NCBI RefSeq assembly: GCF_010894455.1 | Contig: NZ_JAAIXY010000017.1 | Coordinates: 224,337-288,336, forward strand | DNA from: Myxococcus eversor | GTDB lineage: Bacteria > Myxococcota > Myxococcia > Myxococcales > Myxococcaceae | Length of the DNA stretch: 64,000 nt | Direction: 5' to 3' | Program-made: the position numbers and the translations under genes | In this document: piece by piece, positions 1 to 7,713 of the stretch | Layout: each line of letters begins with the position of its first letter | Numbering within the stretch: the first letter of the stretch is position 1 | The notes under the pieces: generated by a model | What the model saw: the letters and a program-made list of their open reading frames with translations, nothing else | What the model was told of the DNA's origin: nothing | Databases searched by the model: none

Positions 1-2
1 CC

Positions 3-35
3 CGGCTGTTCGAGGTGCTGAAGGCGCTGGACTGA
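3..35 (+). CDS. C-terminal end of a gene truncated by the window edge
   Basis: Only the last ten codons and a TGA stop are present (the peptide ends RLFEVLKALD). The reading frame is uninterrupted from the left edge and its third positions are all G or C, as in real genes here. The product cannot be identified. It is convergent with the minus-strand gene that ends about 50 bases further on. Confidence 0.5.
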   Translation, partial: RLFEVLKALD

Positions 36-86
36 TGCGAATGGCCCGTGCTGGGTGCCCCGTCGGTCCCGGACGTGGCTGGCCGG

Positions 87-680
87 CTACAGCTCCTCGT
101 CGCTGACGACGGTGACGTCGTGGGCGCGCAGCAGGGCGGTGGTGATGCCTTCCCCGGGGCGAAGGACTCCGGATTCGTAGACGCGCTGGCTGCCACAGGA
201 GGGGCTCTTCTCCTTCAACAGCGCTACTGAAGCACCGAAGTTGCGCGCGGCCTCCAGGGCCAACTGGGCGCCTCGCTTGAAGTCCTCGGTCCGGTCGACG
301 CGAGCTTCTCGCTCCAGCGCCCGCGCCTGTCCGGCCCAGACATCGACACCCGAGCCACCACAGAGGTCCACGGGAGGACGAGGGATGGGCAGGCCCGAAC
401 CTACTTCGGGACAGACGGGAACGACGGCCTTGCCCTCCAGCGCCGCGAGCACTCTCTCAGAACGCTGCGAGCGACCGTCGTACCGGCAGGCTTCCCCGAG
501 CAGGCACGCGCTCACGAGCACCGTGGATGCCTCGCGAAGCGCCGCGCGCCTGTCACCCTTTGACGGGTCCGCGCACGCCTGCGCTGAGCCGGGCCTCGAC
601 AGGTCTGCATGCTTCGTGACCGGCTCCATTCCGCCAGCCGCGTCACCGAGAGCGCCGGAAGGCCCTCGCGAGCCCGTCAC
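87..680 (-). CDS. DUF523 family protein (YbbK-like)
   Basis: The 197-residue frame contains the family signatures in order: VSACLLGEACRYDG, then CPEVGSGLPIPRPP, then KEKSPSCGS. The conserved cysteines suggest metal or Fe-S binding, but no activity is established for the family. The GTG start at 680-678 overlaps the purN stop (GTGA), suggesting coupling to the purM-purN operon. The first 50 or so residues are not part of the usual domain, so a start further in, near the GTG just before SACLLG, is also possible. It ends at a TAG, convergent with the gene entering from the left edge. Confidence 0.75.
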   Translation of the reverse strand: MTGSRGPSGALGDAAGGMEPVTKHADLSRPGSAQACADPSKGDRRAALREASTVLVSACLLGEACRYDGRSQRSERVLAALEGKAVVPVCPEVGSGLPIPRPPVDLCGGSGVDVWAGQARALEREARVDRTEDFKRGAQLALEAARNFGASVALLKEKSPSCGSQRVYESGVLRPGEGITTALLRAHDVTVVSDEEL

Positions 681-1342
681 TTCACGGCCCCGGGACTGCG
701 CAGCGCCAGTTCTCCCGCCGTCGCCACCGCCGCCACGCGAGTGCGCATCCCATCCATCGCGACCTGCCCCGTCACCGCGAGCCGCACGGCCAACGGATAG
801 AGCCGATGCTCCTCGACGAGGATGCGCGCGCTCAGGCTCTTCTCGTCGTCATCCGGCAGCACCGGCACCGCCGCCTGCCCGATGATGGGCCCGGTGTCCG
901 TGCCCGCATCCACGAAGTGCACCGTGCACCCGGCCACCTTCACGCCCCGCTCCAGGGCCTGCCGCTGCGCATGCAGCCCCGGGAACGACGGCAGCAGGGA
1001 AGGGTGGACGTTCAGCACCTTGCCCGCGAAGCGCCCCAGGAAGTCCGCGCTCAACAGCCGCATGAACCCCGCCAGGCACACCCACTCCACACCCGCCGCG
1101 CGCAGCGCCTCCAACAGCGCCGCCTCGAACTCCACCTTCGAGGCGTGGGCCTTGTGGTCCACTACGACGGCCGGCACCCCCGCCGCGCGAGCCCGCTCGA
1201 GCGCGTAGGCGGTGGGCACGTTCGACACCACGCAGGCCACCTCGGCCGGGAAGTCCTCGCGAGCGCACGCGTCGAGCAGCGCCTGGAGATTGCTCCCGCT
1301 GCCGCTGACGAGCACGCCCAGCCGGACCCGCCGTCCGCTCAT
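677..1342 (-). CDS. purN: phosphoribosylglycinamide formyltransferase PurN
   Basis: This enzyme transfers a formyl group from 10-formyltetrahydrofolate to GAR, the third step of de novo purine synthesis, in the cytoplasm. The 221-residue protein has the usual length. It starts with the Rossmann-type VLVSGSGSNLQALLDA segment and carries the catalytic NVHPSLLPSFPG motif and the DAGTDTGPII motif with the catalytic Asp. The ATG (1342-1340) overlaps the purM stop as ATGA. The in-frame extension upstream lies inside purM and is not used. Order purM-purN matches the classical purine operon. Confidence 0.95.
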   Translation of the reverse strand: MSGRRVRLGVLVSGSGSNLQALLDACAREDFPAEVACVVSNVPTAYALERARAAGVPAVVVDHKAHASKVEFEAALLEALRAAGVEWVCLAGFMRLLSADFLGRFAGKVLNVHPSLLPSFPGLHAQRQALERGVKVAGCTVHFVDAGTDTGPIIGQAAVPVLPDDDEKSLSARILVEEHRLYPLAVRLAVTGQVAMDGMRTRVAAVATAGELALRSPGAVK

Positions 1343-2376
1343 GGCTCGATGACCGCCGTGGCCTCGCCCTGGCCCGCCTCCACGCGGCCCACCTCGCTGG
1401 CCTCCGCGCCCCGAGCGCGCAGCACCTCCAGCGCCTTCGCGACGTCCTCCTGGGCCACCACGACGATGAGGCCGAGGCCCATGTTGAACGTGTTGAACAT
1501 CTCGTCCCGGGCCACGCTGCCCAGCTTCGCAATCAGGTCGAAGATGGGCGGCTTCACCCACGACTTCTCGCTCAGCACCGCGCGCGTCCCATCCGGCAGG
1601 CACCGGGGCAGGTTGCCCGGAATCCCGCTGCCGGTGATGTGCGCCATGCCCTTCACCTTCACCTCCGCCAACAGCGCCAGCGCGTCCTTCACATAGATGC
1701 GCGTGGGCTCCAGCAGCGCGTCACCCAGCGGGCGGCCCAGGCCCTCGGGCGTCGCGTCCAGCGCGAGCTTCGAGTCCTCCAGCAGCACCTTGCGCGCCAG
1801 CGAGTACCCGTTGCTGTGCAGCCCCGAGGACGTCAGCCCGATGAGCGCGTCACCCGGCTTCACGCTCTTGCCGTCGATGATGGCCGACCGCTCCACCACG
1901 CCCACGCAGAAGCCCGCCAGGTCGTACTCGCCTCGCGCGTAGAAGCCCGGCATCTCCGCCGTCTCTCCGCCCAGGAGCGCGCACCCCGCCTGCTCGCAGC
2001 CCAGGGCGATGCCCTTGACGACTTCGGCCGCCGCGTCCACCTCCAGGCGCCCGGTGGCGAAGTAGTCCAGGAAGAACAGCGGCTCCGCGCCACAGGTGAG
2101 GATGTCGTTCACCGACATGGCCACCAGGTCGATGCCCACCGTGCCGTGCCGGCCCGCGGAGAAGGCCACCTTCAACTTGGTGCCCACCCCGTCCGTGCCC
2201 GCCACCAGCACCGGCTCCCGGTACTTGCCCGGCGGCAGGGCGAACAGCCCCCCGAAACCGCCGACGCCCGCCACCACCTCCGGACGCATCGTCCGCGCGG
2301 CGAAGGGCTTGATTCGGTCGACGAAGGCGTCGCCGGCCTCGATATCCACTCCGGACTGCTTGTAGGTCGTTCCCAC
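1339..2376 (-). CDS. purM: phosphoribosylformylglycinamidine cyclo-ligase PurM (AIR synthetase)
   Basis: PurM converts FGAM to AIR with ATP, the fifth step of purine synthesis. The 345-residue product has the family length if translation starts at the GTG at 2376-2374, giving VGTTYKQSGVDIEAGD, the normal PurM N-terminus. The frame stays open for about 60 more codons upstream, but that part is not PurM-like. Visible motifs are VGGFGGLFAL, GTDGVGTKLKVA, the SVNDILTCGAEPLFFLDY block and GLTSSGLHSNGYSLAR. It is translationally coupled to purN. The 156 bases upstream separate it from the divergent Crp-family gene. Confidence 0.95.
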   Translation of the reverse strand: MGTTYKQSGVDIEAGDAFVDRIKPFAARTMRPEVVAGVGGFGGLFALPPGKYREPVLVAGTDGVGTKLKVAFSAGRHGTVGIDLVAMSVNDILTCGAEPLFFLDYFATGRLEVDAAAEVVKGIALGCEQAGCALLGGETAEMPGFYARGEYDLAGFCVGVVERSAIIDGKSVKPGDALIGLTSSGLHSNGYSLARKVLLEDSKLALDATPEGLGRPLGDALLEPTRIYVKDALALLAEVKVKGMAHITGSGIPGNLPRCLPDGTRAVLSEKSWVKPPIFDLIAKLGSVARDEMFNTFNMGLGLIVVVAQEDVAKALEVLRARGAEASEVGRVEAGQGEATAVIEP

Positions 2377-2532
2377 GGGCGGCCTTCTATCGGCCGGCGC
2401 GCCCGTTGTCTCGGCCAGCGAAAAGAGGGTGTCGGGTTTGAGGCGCGGACGCCTGCACACACCCGCTGTCCCACTGAACCGCACAACAGGGAATTTGACC
2501 GGGGGGGGAGGGGCTGATTGACTCCTCGCAGG

Positions 2533-3183
2533 ATGGGCGCCGAGGAAACCCTCTTTCAACGTTTCGGCAAGGAATTCTCAAAGGGCACCGAGCTCTTCCG
2601 CGAGGGAGAGGCCGGCCGGGAGATGTACGTCATCCAGGCGGGCAAGGTTTCCATCACGAAGCGCGTGCGCGACGTGGAGAAGACGCTTGCTGTGCTGGGG
2701 GCCGGAGAATTCTTCGGCGAGATGGCGATCATCTCCAACAAGCCCCGTAACGCGTCCGCGGTCGTCAACGAGGACGCTCGCCTGCTGGTCATCGACCCCA
2801 AGACGTTCGAGGCGATGATCCGCGGCAATGCCGAGATCGCCGTCCGGATGATCAAGACGCTGGCCGGGCGGCTCTCCGAGGCGGACGCTCAAATCGAGAA
2901 CCTGCTCCACAATGATCCGGCCAGCCGGGTCGTCCATCAGATCATCCTGCTGTCCCAGACCCGGAGTCGTCCGTCCGAAGAGGGCACCGAGATCGACTTC
3001 GTGGTCCGCGAGATGCCCCGCCAGCTCGGCGTGGGCGAGCCCGCCGTGCGCAACGTGCTGGACCGGATGATCCGGGCCGGCCTCATCTCACGCAGTGGTG
3101 ACAGAGTGACCGTGTATGACACGGCCAAACTCCACGACTTCCTCCAATACCTGGAGATGAAGTGGAAGTTCGGAGACCTCTAG
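2533..3183 (+). CDS. Crp/Fnr-family cyclic-nucleotide-binding transcriptional regulator
   Basis: The protein is about 216 residues. It has an N-terminal cNMP-binding beta barrel (GTELFREGEAGREMYVIQ, then GEFFGEMAIISNKPRNASA, the phosphate-binding cassette with Gly-Glu and Arg), a long dimer helix around residues 110-135, and a winged helix-turn-helix near residues 165-200 (VGEPAVRNVLDRMIRAGLI). The Glu and Arg of the phosphate cassette suggest that it can bind a cyclic nucleotide. I chose the ATG at 2533. A TTG at 2518 sits behind a strong purine stretch and is an alternative. The next gene, a cyclic-nucleotide phosphodiesterase, begins at the base after its stop, so the two are almost certainly co-transcribed. 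Confidence 0.88.
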   Translation: MGAEETLFQRFGKEFSKGTELFREGEAGREMYVIQAGKVSITKRVRDVEKTLAVLGAGEFFGEMAIISNKPRNASAVVNEDARLLVIDPKTFEAMIRGNAEIAVRMIKTLAGRLSEADAQIENLLHNDPASRVVHQIILLSQTRSRPSEEGTEIDFVVREMPRQLGVGEPAVRNVLDRMIRAGLISRSGDRVTVYDTAKLHDFLQYLEMKWKFGDL

Positions 3184-3939
3184 GTGAAGCTCCGAGTCCT
3201 CGGCTGCCACGGTGGCGAGCTCCCCACGTGCAAGAGCACGTGTTTTCTCGTCGATGACGTGCTGGCGCTCGATGCGGGCGCACTGACGGGGACGCTCTCG
3301 TTGGAGGAGCTGTGTCGGGTGGACCACGTGCTCGTGGGCCACAGTCACTTCGACCATGTGAAGGACCTGCCGCTGATGGCGGACCTCGTGATTGGTCGCC
3401 GCGACAAGCCCGTCACCATCCATGCGTCGCGCGAGTGTGCCAAGGCCCTGCGCGACAACATGTTCAACAACGCGCTCTGGCCGGACTTCACCCGCATCCC
3501 GACCAAGGCCAACCCCGTCCTGCGCATCAAGACGTTCCGCGCCGGCGGCACCTTCGAGGTGGGGCCCTACACCGTGCGCAGCGTGCCGGTGAGCCACCCG
3601 GTGGAGTCCTGCGGCTTCATCATCTCCAACGGGAAGTCGTCGCTCGCCATGAGCGGCGACACCGGGCCCACCGACAAGCTCTGGAAGGCCCTCAACCAGA
3701 CGCGCGACCTCAAGGCGCTCCTGTTGGAGACGTCCTTCCCCAACGCGCTCCAGTCGCTGGCCGACATCTCCGGCCACCTCACGCCCCACACCCTGGGTCT
3801 GGAGCTCCAGAAGTTCGAGCGCAACGGGACCTCCGTGATGCTCTACCACCTCAAGCCAGCCTTCGTGGCCCAGCTCAAGAAGGAGCTGGCGGGCATGCCG
3901 GTGGAAGTCCTGGAGCTGAACGACACCTTCGAGTTCTAG
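3184..3939 (+). CDS. class II cyclic-nucleotide phosphodiesterase (metallo-beta-lactamase fold)
   Basis: The 251-residue protein carries the metal motif GHSHFDHVKDLPL, close to the class II cAMP phosphodiesterase signature (HxHLDH). The later family blocks are also there: PVSHPVESCGFII, SGDTGPTDKLW and LETSFPNALQSL followed by SGHLTPHTL. These argue for 3',5'-cyclic-nucleotide hydrolysis rather than a generic beta-lactamase-fold hydrolase. There is no signal peptide, so it acts in the cytoplasm. It starts with GTG immediately after the TAG of the Crp-family regulator, with no intergenic base, suggesting that the enzyme lowers the ligand sensed by its neighbour. Substrate preference (cAMP or cGMP) cannot be read from sequence. 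Confidence 0.85.
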   Translation: MKLRVLGCHGGELPTCKSTCFLVDDVLALDAGALTGTLSLEELCRVDHVLVGHSHFDHVKDLPLMADLVIGRRDKPVTIHASRECAKALRDNMFNNALWPDFTRIPTKANPVLRIKTFRAGGTFEVGPYTVRSVPVSHPVESCGFIISNGKSSLAMSGDTGPTDKLWKALNQTRDLKALLLETSFPNALQSLADISGHLTPHTLGLELQKFERNGTSVMLYHLKPAFVAQLKKELAGMPVEVLELNDTFEF

Positions 3940-3972
3940 CCGCCGGACGACGCGGCGCGCCACACGGAACGG

Positions 3973-4001
3973 TTGACGGGCGGGGACGGTCGGATTAACC
4001 C
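3973..4001 (+). promoter_or_regulatory. candidate housekeeping promoter of accD
   Basis: TTGACG (3973-3978), a 17-base spacer and TAACCC (3996-4001). The predicted transcription start near 4008 is only a few bases before the accD ATG at 4012, so the mRNA would be almost leaderless. Confidence 0.5.
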
Positions 4002-4011
4002 CCGGCCTCTC

Positions 4012-4863
4012 ATGGCCTGGTTTTCGAAGAAGCCCCGCATCGCCGTCGACACCCAGCAGCAACCCGAGCCTGGTCCGTCTCGCATGGAGGGCCTGTGGGC
4101 CAAGTGCGAGAACTGCGACGAAATCATCTACCGGCAGGAGCTGGAGAAGCACTGGATGGTGTGTCCGCACTGCGACCACCATCACCCGTGGAACGCGCGC
4201 GCGCGGCTGGCGACGCTGCTGGACCCGGACAGCTTCGAGGAGTTCGACAAGGAGCTGGAGCCGCAGGATCCGCTCGGGTTCAGTGACACCAAGAAGTACA
4301 AGGACCGGCTGAAGTCCACGCGGAAGAACCTGGAGGAGAACGACGCCTTCGTCTCCGGCGTGGGCCGCATCGCCGGCCACCAGGTCTCCGTGGGCGCGTT
4401 CATCTTCGAGTTCATGGGCGGCTCCATGGGCTCGGTGGTGGGCGAGAAGGTGGCGAGGACCTTCGAGCGAGCGCATGACTTGAAGTGCTCGGCGCTCATC
4501 TTCTCGGCCTCCGGTGGCGCGCGCATGCAGGAGGGCATCTTCTCGCTGATGCAGATGGCGAAGACGTCCGCGGCCATCGCCCGCTTCCGCACCGGCAACA
4601 AGCCCTACATCTCCGTGCTGCTGCACCCGACGACGGGCGGCGTGGCGGCGTCCTTCTCCTGGCTGGGCGACGTCATCATCGCGGAGCCCAAGGCGCTCAT
4701 CGGCTTCGCCGGTCCGCGCGTCATCGAGCAGACCATCCGCCAGAAGCTGCCGGAGGGCTTCCAGCGCTCGGAGTTCCTGCTGGAGCACGGGATGATCGAC
4801 AGCATCGTCAACCGCAAGGACCTGCGCGCGAAGCTCGGGCAGATTCTCGGCCTGCTGGGCTGA
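4012..4863 (+). CDS. accD: acetyl-CoA carboxylase carboxyltransferase subunit beta
   Basis: AccD, with AccA, transfers the carboxyl group from carboxybiotin to acetyl-CoA, the committed step of fatty-acid synthesis. The 283-residue protein begins MAWFSKKPRI and has the N-terminal zinc ribbon (C32-x2-C35, C51-x2-C54) and the carboxyltransferase core (SASGGARMQEGIFSLMQMAK, then PTTGGVAASFSWLGD and GFAGPRVIEQTIRQKLP). Thirteen codons of in-frame sequence before the ATG overlap the promoter and are excluded. The accD-folC order, 24 bases apart here, is also found in E. coli and many other bacteria. Confidence 0.96.
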   Translation: MAWFSKKPRIAVDTQQQPEPGPSRMEGLWAKCENCDEIIYRQELEKHWMVCPHCDHHHPWNARARLATLLDPDSFEEFDKELEPQDPLGFSDTKKYKDRLKSTRKNLEENDAFVSGVGRIAGHQVSVGAFIFEFMGGSMGSVVGEKVARTFERAHDLKCSALIFSASGGARMQEGIFSLMQMAKTSAAIARFRTGNKPYISVLLHPTTGGVAASFSWLGDVIIAEPKALIGFAGPRVIEQTIRQKLPEGFQRSEFLLEHGMIDSIVNRKDLRAKLGQILGLLG

Positions 4864-4887
4864 ACCCGCGCGGCTCGCGTCCCTGGC

Positions 4888-6180
4888 ATGAGCGCGCCCC
4901 GCACACCGGAGGAGGCCCTGGGCTTCCTCTCCCGCCTCAACCCCTCCGGAATCAAGCTGGGGCTTACGCGCGTGCGCGAGGCGCTCTCCGCCCTGGGCCA
5001 TCCGGAGCGCCGCTTCCCGGTGCTCCACGTCGCGGGCACCAACGGCAAGGGCAGCACCTGCGCCTTCGCCGCCACCGCGCTCCAGGCCGCCGGCCACCGC
5101 GTGGGCCTCTACACGTCCCCGCATCTGGTGCGCATCAACGAGCGCATCCGCGTGGACGGCGAGGACATCTCCGACGCGGACTTCGGCCGCGCCATCCTCG
5201 ACGTGCTGGAGCGCTACCCGTCCGCCGTCGCCGAGCCGATGACGTACTTCGAGTTCGGCACCGTCGTCGCCCTGTGGCACTTCGCGCGAGTGGGTGTGGA
5301 CGTGGGGGTGCTGGAGACGGGCCTGGGCGGACGGCTGGATGCCACCACCGCCGCGCCGTCGCTCGTCACCGCCATCACCCCCGTCTCCTTCGACCACATG
5401 GAGTACCTGGGCAACACCCTGGCCTCCATCGCGGGTGAGAAGGCCGGCATCCTCAAGCCCGGCGTGCCGTGTGTCGTCGCCCGGCAGGAGCCCGAGGCCC
5501 TGGAGTCCATCGAGGCCCACGCGCGCGCCCTGGGCGTGCCGCTCTGGGTGGAGGGCCGCGACTTCTCCGCCGACACGCTGGACGACGGCGGCCTCACCTA
5601 CAGGGGACCGGGCTGGCGGTTGGAGGGCCTGCGAATCTCGCTGCGCGGACCGCATCAGGTCCAGAACGCCGCGGTGGCGCTGGCCTGCCTGGAGGCCCTC
5701 GATGCGCGAGGTGTCGCCGTCACCGCCGACGCGGCGCGGGCGGGGCTGGGCTCGGCGCGCTGGCCGGGTCGACTGGAGGAGGCAGGGCAGGGGCCCACCG
5801 TACTGTTGGACGGCGCCCACAACCCGGCGGGTGTGGCCGTGCTGCTGGCGTCCCTGCGGGCGCTCTACGCGGGCCGCCCCGTCCACTGCGTCTTCGGCGT
5901 GGTGGCGGACAAGGACCGGGGGCCGATGATGCGGGCCCTCTTTCCCGCGTGTGCCTCCGTGCAACTCACGCCGCTGGACACGCCACGCTCGCTCGCACCG
6001 GCGGCCTATCTGGACGAGGCGCGCGCCCTGACTCCCGACGTGGCCGCCTGGCCCGACGTGGATGCGGCGCTGGCGGAAGCGCGGCGGCGCGCGGGCATGG
6101 ATGGCATCGTGCTCTGCACCGGTTCGCTCTTCCTGGTCGGCATGGTGCGCGCCCGGATGGAGCGGACCTCCGCGCCCTGA
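4888..6180 (+). CDS. folC: bifunctional folylpolyglutamate synthase / dihydrofolate synthase
   Basis: FolC adds L-glutamate to dihydropteroate or tetrahydrofolate using ATP. The 430-residue protein has the usual length and the Mur-ligase-like layout: P-loop HVAGTNGKGST near residue 50, YTSPHLVRINERIRV, the TYFEFGTVVALWHF block, ETGLGGRLDATT, the H of SFDHMEYLGNT, and the second-domain motif LLDGAHNPAG. It starts at ATG 4888, 24 bases after accD, and is probably in the same transcript. Confidence 0.95.
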   Translation: MSAPRTPEEALGFLSRLNPSGIKLGLTRVREALSALGHPERRFPVLHVAGTNGKGSTCAFAATALQAAGHRVGLYTSPHLVRINERIRVDGEDISDADFGRAILDVLERYPSAVAEPMTYFEFGTVVALWHFARVGVDVGVLETGLGGRLDATTAAPSLVTAITPVSFDHMEYLGNTLASIAGEKAGILKPGVPCVVARQEPEALESIEAHARALGVPLWVEGRDFSADTLDDGGLTYRGPGWRLEGLRISLRGPHQVQNAAVALACLEALDARGVAVTADAARAGLGSARWPGRLEEAGQGPTVLLDGAHNPAGVAVLLASLRALYAGRPVHCVFGVVADKDRGPMMRALFPACASVQLTPLDTPRSLAPAAYLDEARALTPDVAAWPDVDAALAEARRRAGMDGIVLCTGSLFLVGMVRARMERTSAP

Positions 6181-6320
6181 AGGGCCACCGCGCGAGGGCT
6201 GGACGACGCTGCCCGGCCCCAGGGGGCCAGGCGTCGGCTGGCGAGCCTTGACGGGATGACCTCATAGGGTGGGTCCTCCGTTCCGCCCGGGCAAGACATG
6301 TGAGCAACCAGACTGAATCC

Positions 6321-6349
6321 TTGGCGCGCTGCATCAGCCGCCGTAGATT
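6321..6349 (+). promoter_or_regulatory. candidate promoter giving a leaderless mRNA
   Basis: TTGGCG (6321-6326), 17-base spacer, TAGATT (6344-6349). A start seven bases downstream of the -10 falls at 6356, exactly the A of the next gene's ATG, and no Shine-Dalgarno sequence lies between. This predicts a leaderless transcript. Confidence 0.5.
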
Positions 6350-6355
6350 CAAGAT

Positions 6356-7630
6356 ATGCGCCTGCCGGACTGGAGAGCCGCGACGACGACGGGACCCGCC
6401 ATCCCCTCCATCGACGAAGTCGACTTCCGGGCGCTCTACTCCAAGACGAAGTACGTGGTGGAGACCGCGGATGGCTGGTCGCTGGTCATCACCCGCTACC
6501 GTCCGGTGAAGCAGCCCTTCGCCCAGCCGCTGTTCGGTGAGCCGCTGCTGCTGGTGCACGGCTTCTCCCAGAACCGGCACACGTGGACGAGCGGCCAGTT
6601 CGTCAAGAACCTCCTCTTCTTCGGCGTGGACATCCACATCCTGGAGCTGCGAGGGCACGGCAAGAGCTCCATCGCCTTCCAGAAGGAGCGGGCCGAGCGC
6701 TTCAAGCGCCCCCTGCCTCCGGACCTGGACTACGACTGGGACATCGACAGCTACTTCCTCTACGACTTGCCCGCCGCCGTCTCCGGCGTGAAGCGCATCA
6801 CCCGCCGCGAGCGCATCTTCTACTGCGGCCACTCCATGGGCGGGATGCTGGGCTACGGCTACACCGGCATCCACGACGACTTCGAGGGCCTCATCACCAT
6901 CGGCGCTCCGGCGGACCTGGGCCGGGGCTTCATGCTGCTGCGCATGGTGGCGCACGGCGCGCCGATGCTCGGCGGCATGGTGGACCTGACGCTCGCGGGG
7001 CTGAACCTGGGCGGCGAGGTGGAGGGGCTGGGCCGGAAGGTGCTCGCGCGAGGCGTGGGCACGGTGAACGCGAAGCTGGGCAAGAAGCTGGAGCCGGAGT
7101 CGCGCCGCAAGCTCCGCTTCAACGCGATGCCGGTGGACCTCATCCTCAAGTTCGTCGAGCGGCAGATTGGCAAGGCGGAGGACTCTCCGCTGTATCAACA
7201 ACTGACGACGCGGATGAACCGGCTCATCAATCCGGAGCGCGTGGGCTCGGACGACATCCGCTGGCTCCTGCGCGAGGGCGGGGAGCGCGAGCCGCGCAAG
7301 GTGCTGGAGCAATTCGCCCGCTGGATTCGACGCGGGGAGATGGTCTGCTACCGCACCGGCTACGACTTCAAGCGCGGCTTCGGGAAGATTCAAATCCCCA
7401 TGGCCATCATCTTCGGGGACATGGACCCGCTGGCGTCGGTGGAGTCCACCCGGAGCGTGTATCGCGCGGCCAAGAGCGAGTACCTCCTCTGGCGTCCGGT
7501 GAAGGGCAACAGCCACATCGAGCTGACGATGGGGCACGACATCCGGCAGATCTGCTACGACATCAAGAACCTCATCGAGTACGCCCGGACGCACCGTCAC
7601 CGAGCGCCCGCTTTGCCGCGGCTGCGCTGA
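6356..7630 (+). CDS. alpha/beta hydrolase, lipase/esterase-like
   Basis: This 424-residue alpha/beta-hydrolase-fold protein has the oxyanion-hole region LLLVHGFSQNRHTW, the nucleophile elbow GHSMGGMLGY, a late acid in IFGDMDPLAS and the catalytic His in GNSHIELTMGH. An insertion of about 180 residues between the nucleophile and the acid forms a large, charged cap. No signal peptide is present. The size and cap recall lipases and poly(3-hydroxyalkanoate) synthase-like hydrolases, but the substrate cannot be predicted. It appears to be transcribed alone. Confidence 0.8.
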   Translation: MRLPDWRAATTTGPAIPSIDEVDFRALYSKTKYVVETADGWSLVITRYRPVKQPFAQPLFGEPLLLVHGFSQNRHTWTSGQFVKNLLFFGVDIHILELRGHGKSSIAFQKERAERFKRPLPPDLDYDWDIDSYFLYDLPAAVSGVKRITRRERIFYCGHSMGGMLGYGYTGIHDDFEGLITIGAPADLGRGFMLLRMVAHGAPMLGGMVDLTLAGLNLGGEVEGLGRKVLARGVGTVNAKLGKKLEPESRRKLRFNAMPVDLILKFVERQIGKAEDSPLYQQLTTRMNRLINPERVGSDDIRWLLREGGEREPRKVLEQFARWIRRGEMVCYRTGYDFKRGFGKIQIPMAIIFGDMDPLASVESTRSVYRAAKSEYLLWRPVKGNSHIELTMGHDIRQICYDIKNLIEYARTHRHRAPALPRLR

Positions 7631-7649
7631 GGGCCGTGTGGCTGGAAAG

Positions 7650-7677
7650 TTGGAGGGTGAGGCGCGCGTGGTAGCAT
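7650..7677 (+). promoter_or_regulatory. possible promoter of the AMIN-domain gene
   Basis: TTGGAG (7650-7655), 16-base spacer, TAGCAT (7672-7677). The -10 follows the TAgnnT pattern seen at several other genes here, but the -35 and spacing are weaker. Confidence 0.35.
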
Positions 7678-7713
7678 CCCCGCCCACTGTCAACGTTGAA
7701 GGGGAGTGGTTCG

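Noticed and set aside
3088..5964. A minus-strand open frame of about 950 codons
   Set aside because: It lies entirely opposite three well-supported genes (phosphodiesterase, accD, folC). The product is His/Arg/Gly-rich, as expected for an antisense frame in GC-rich DNA.
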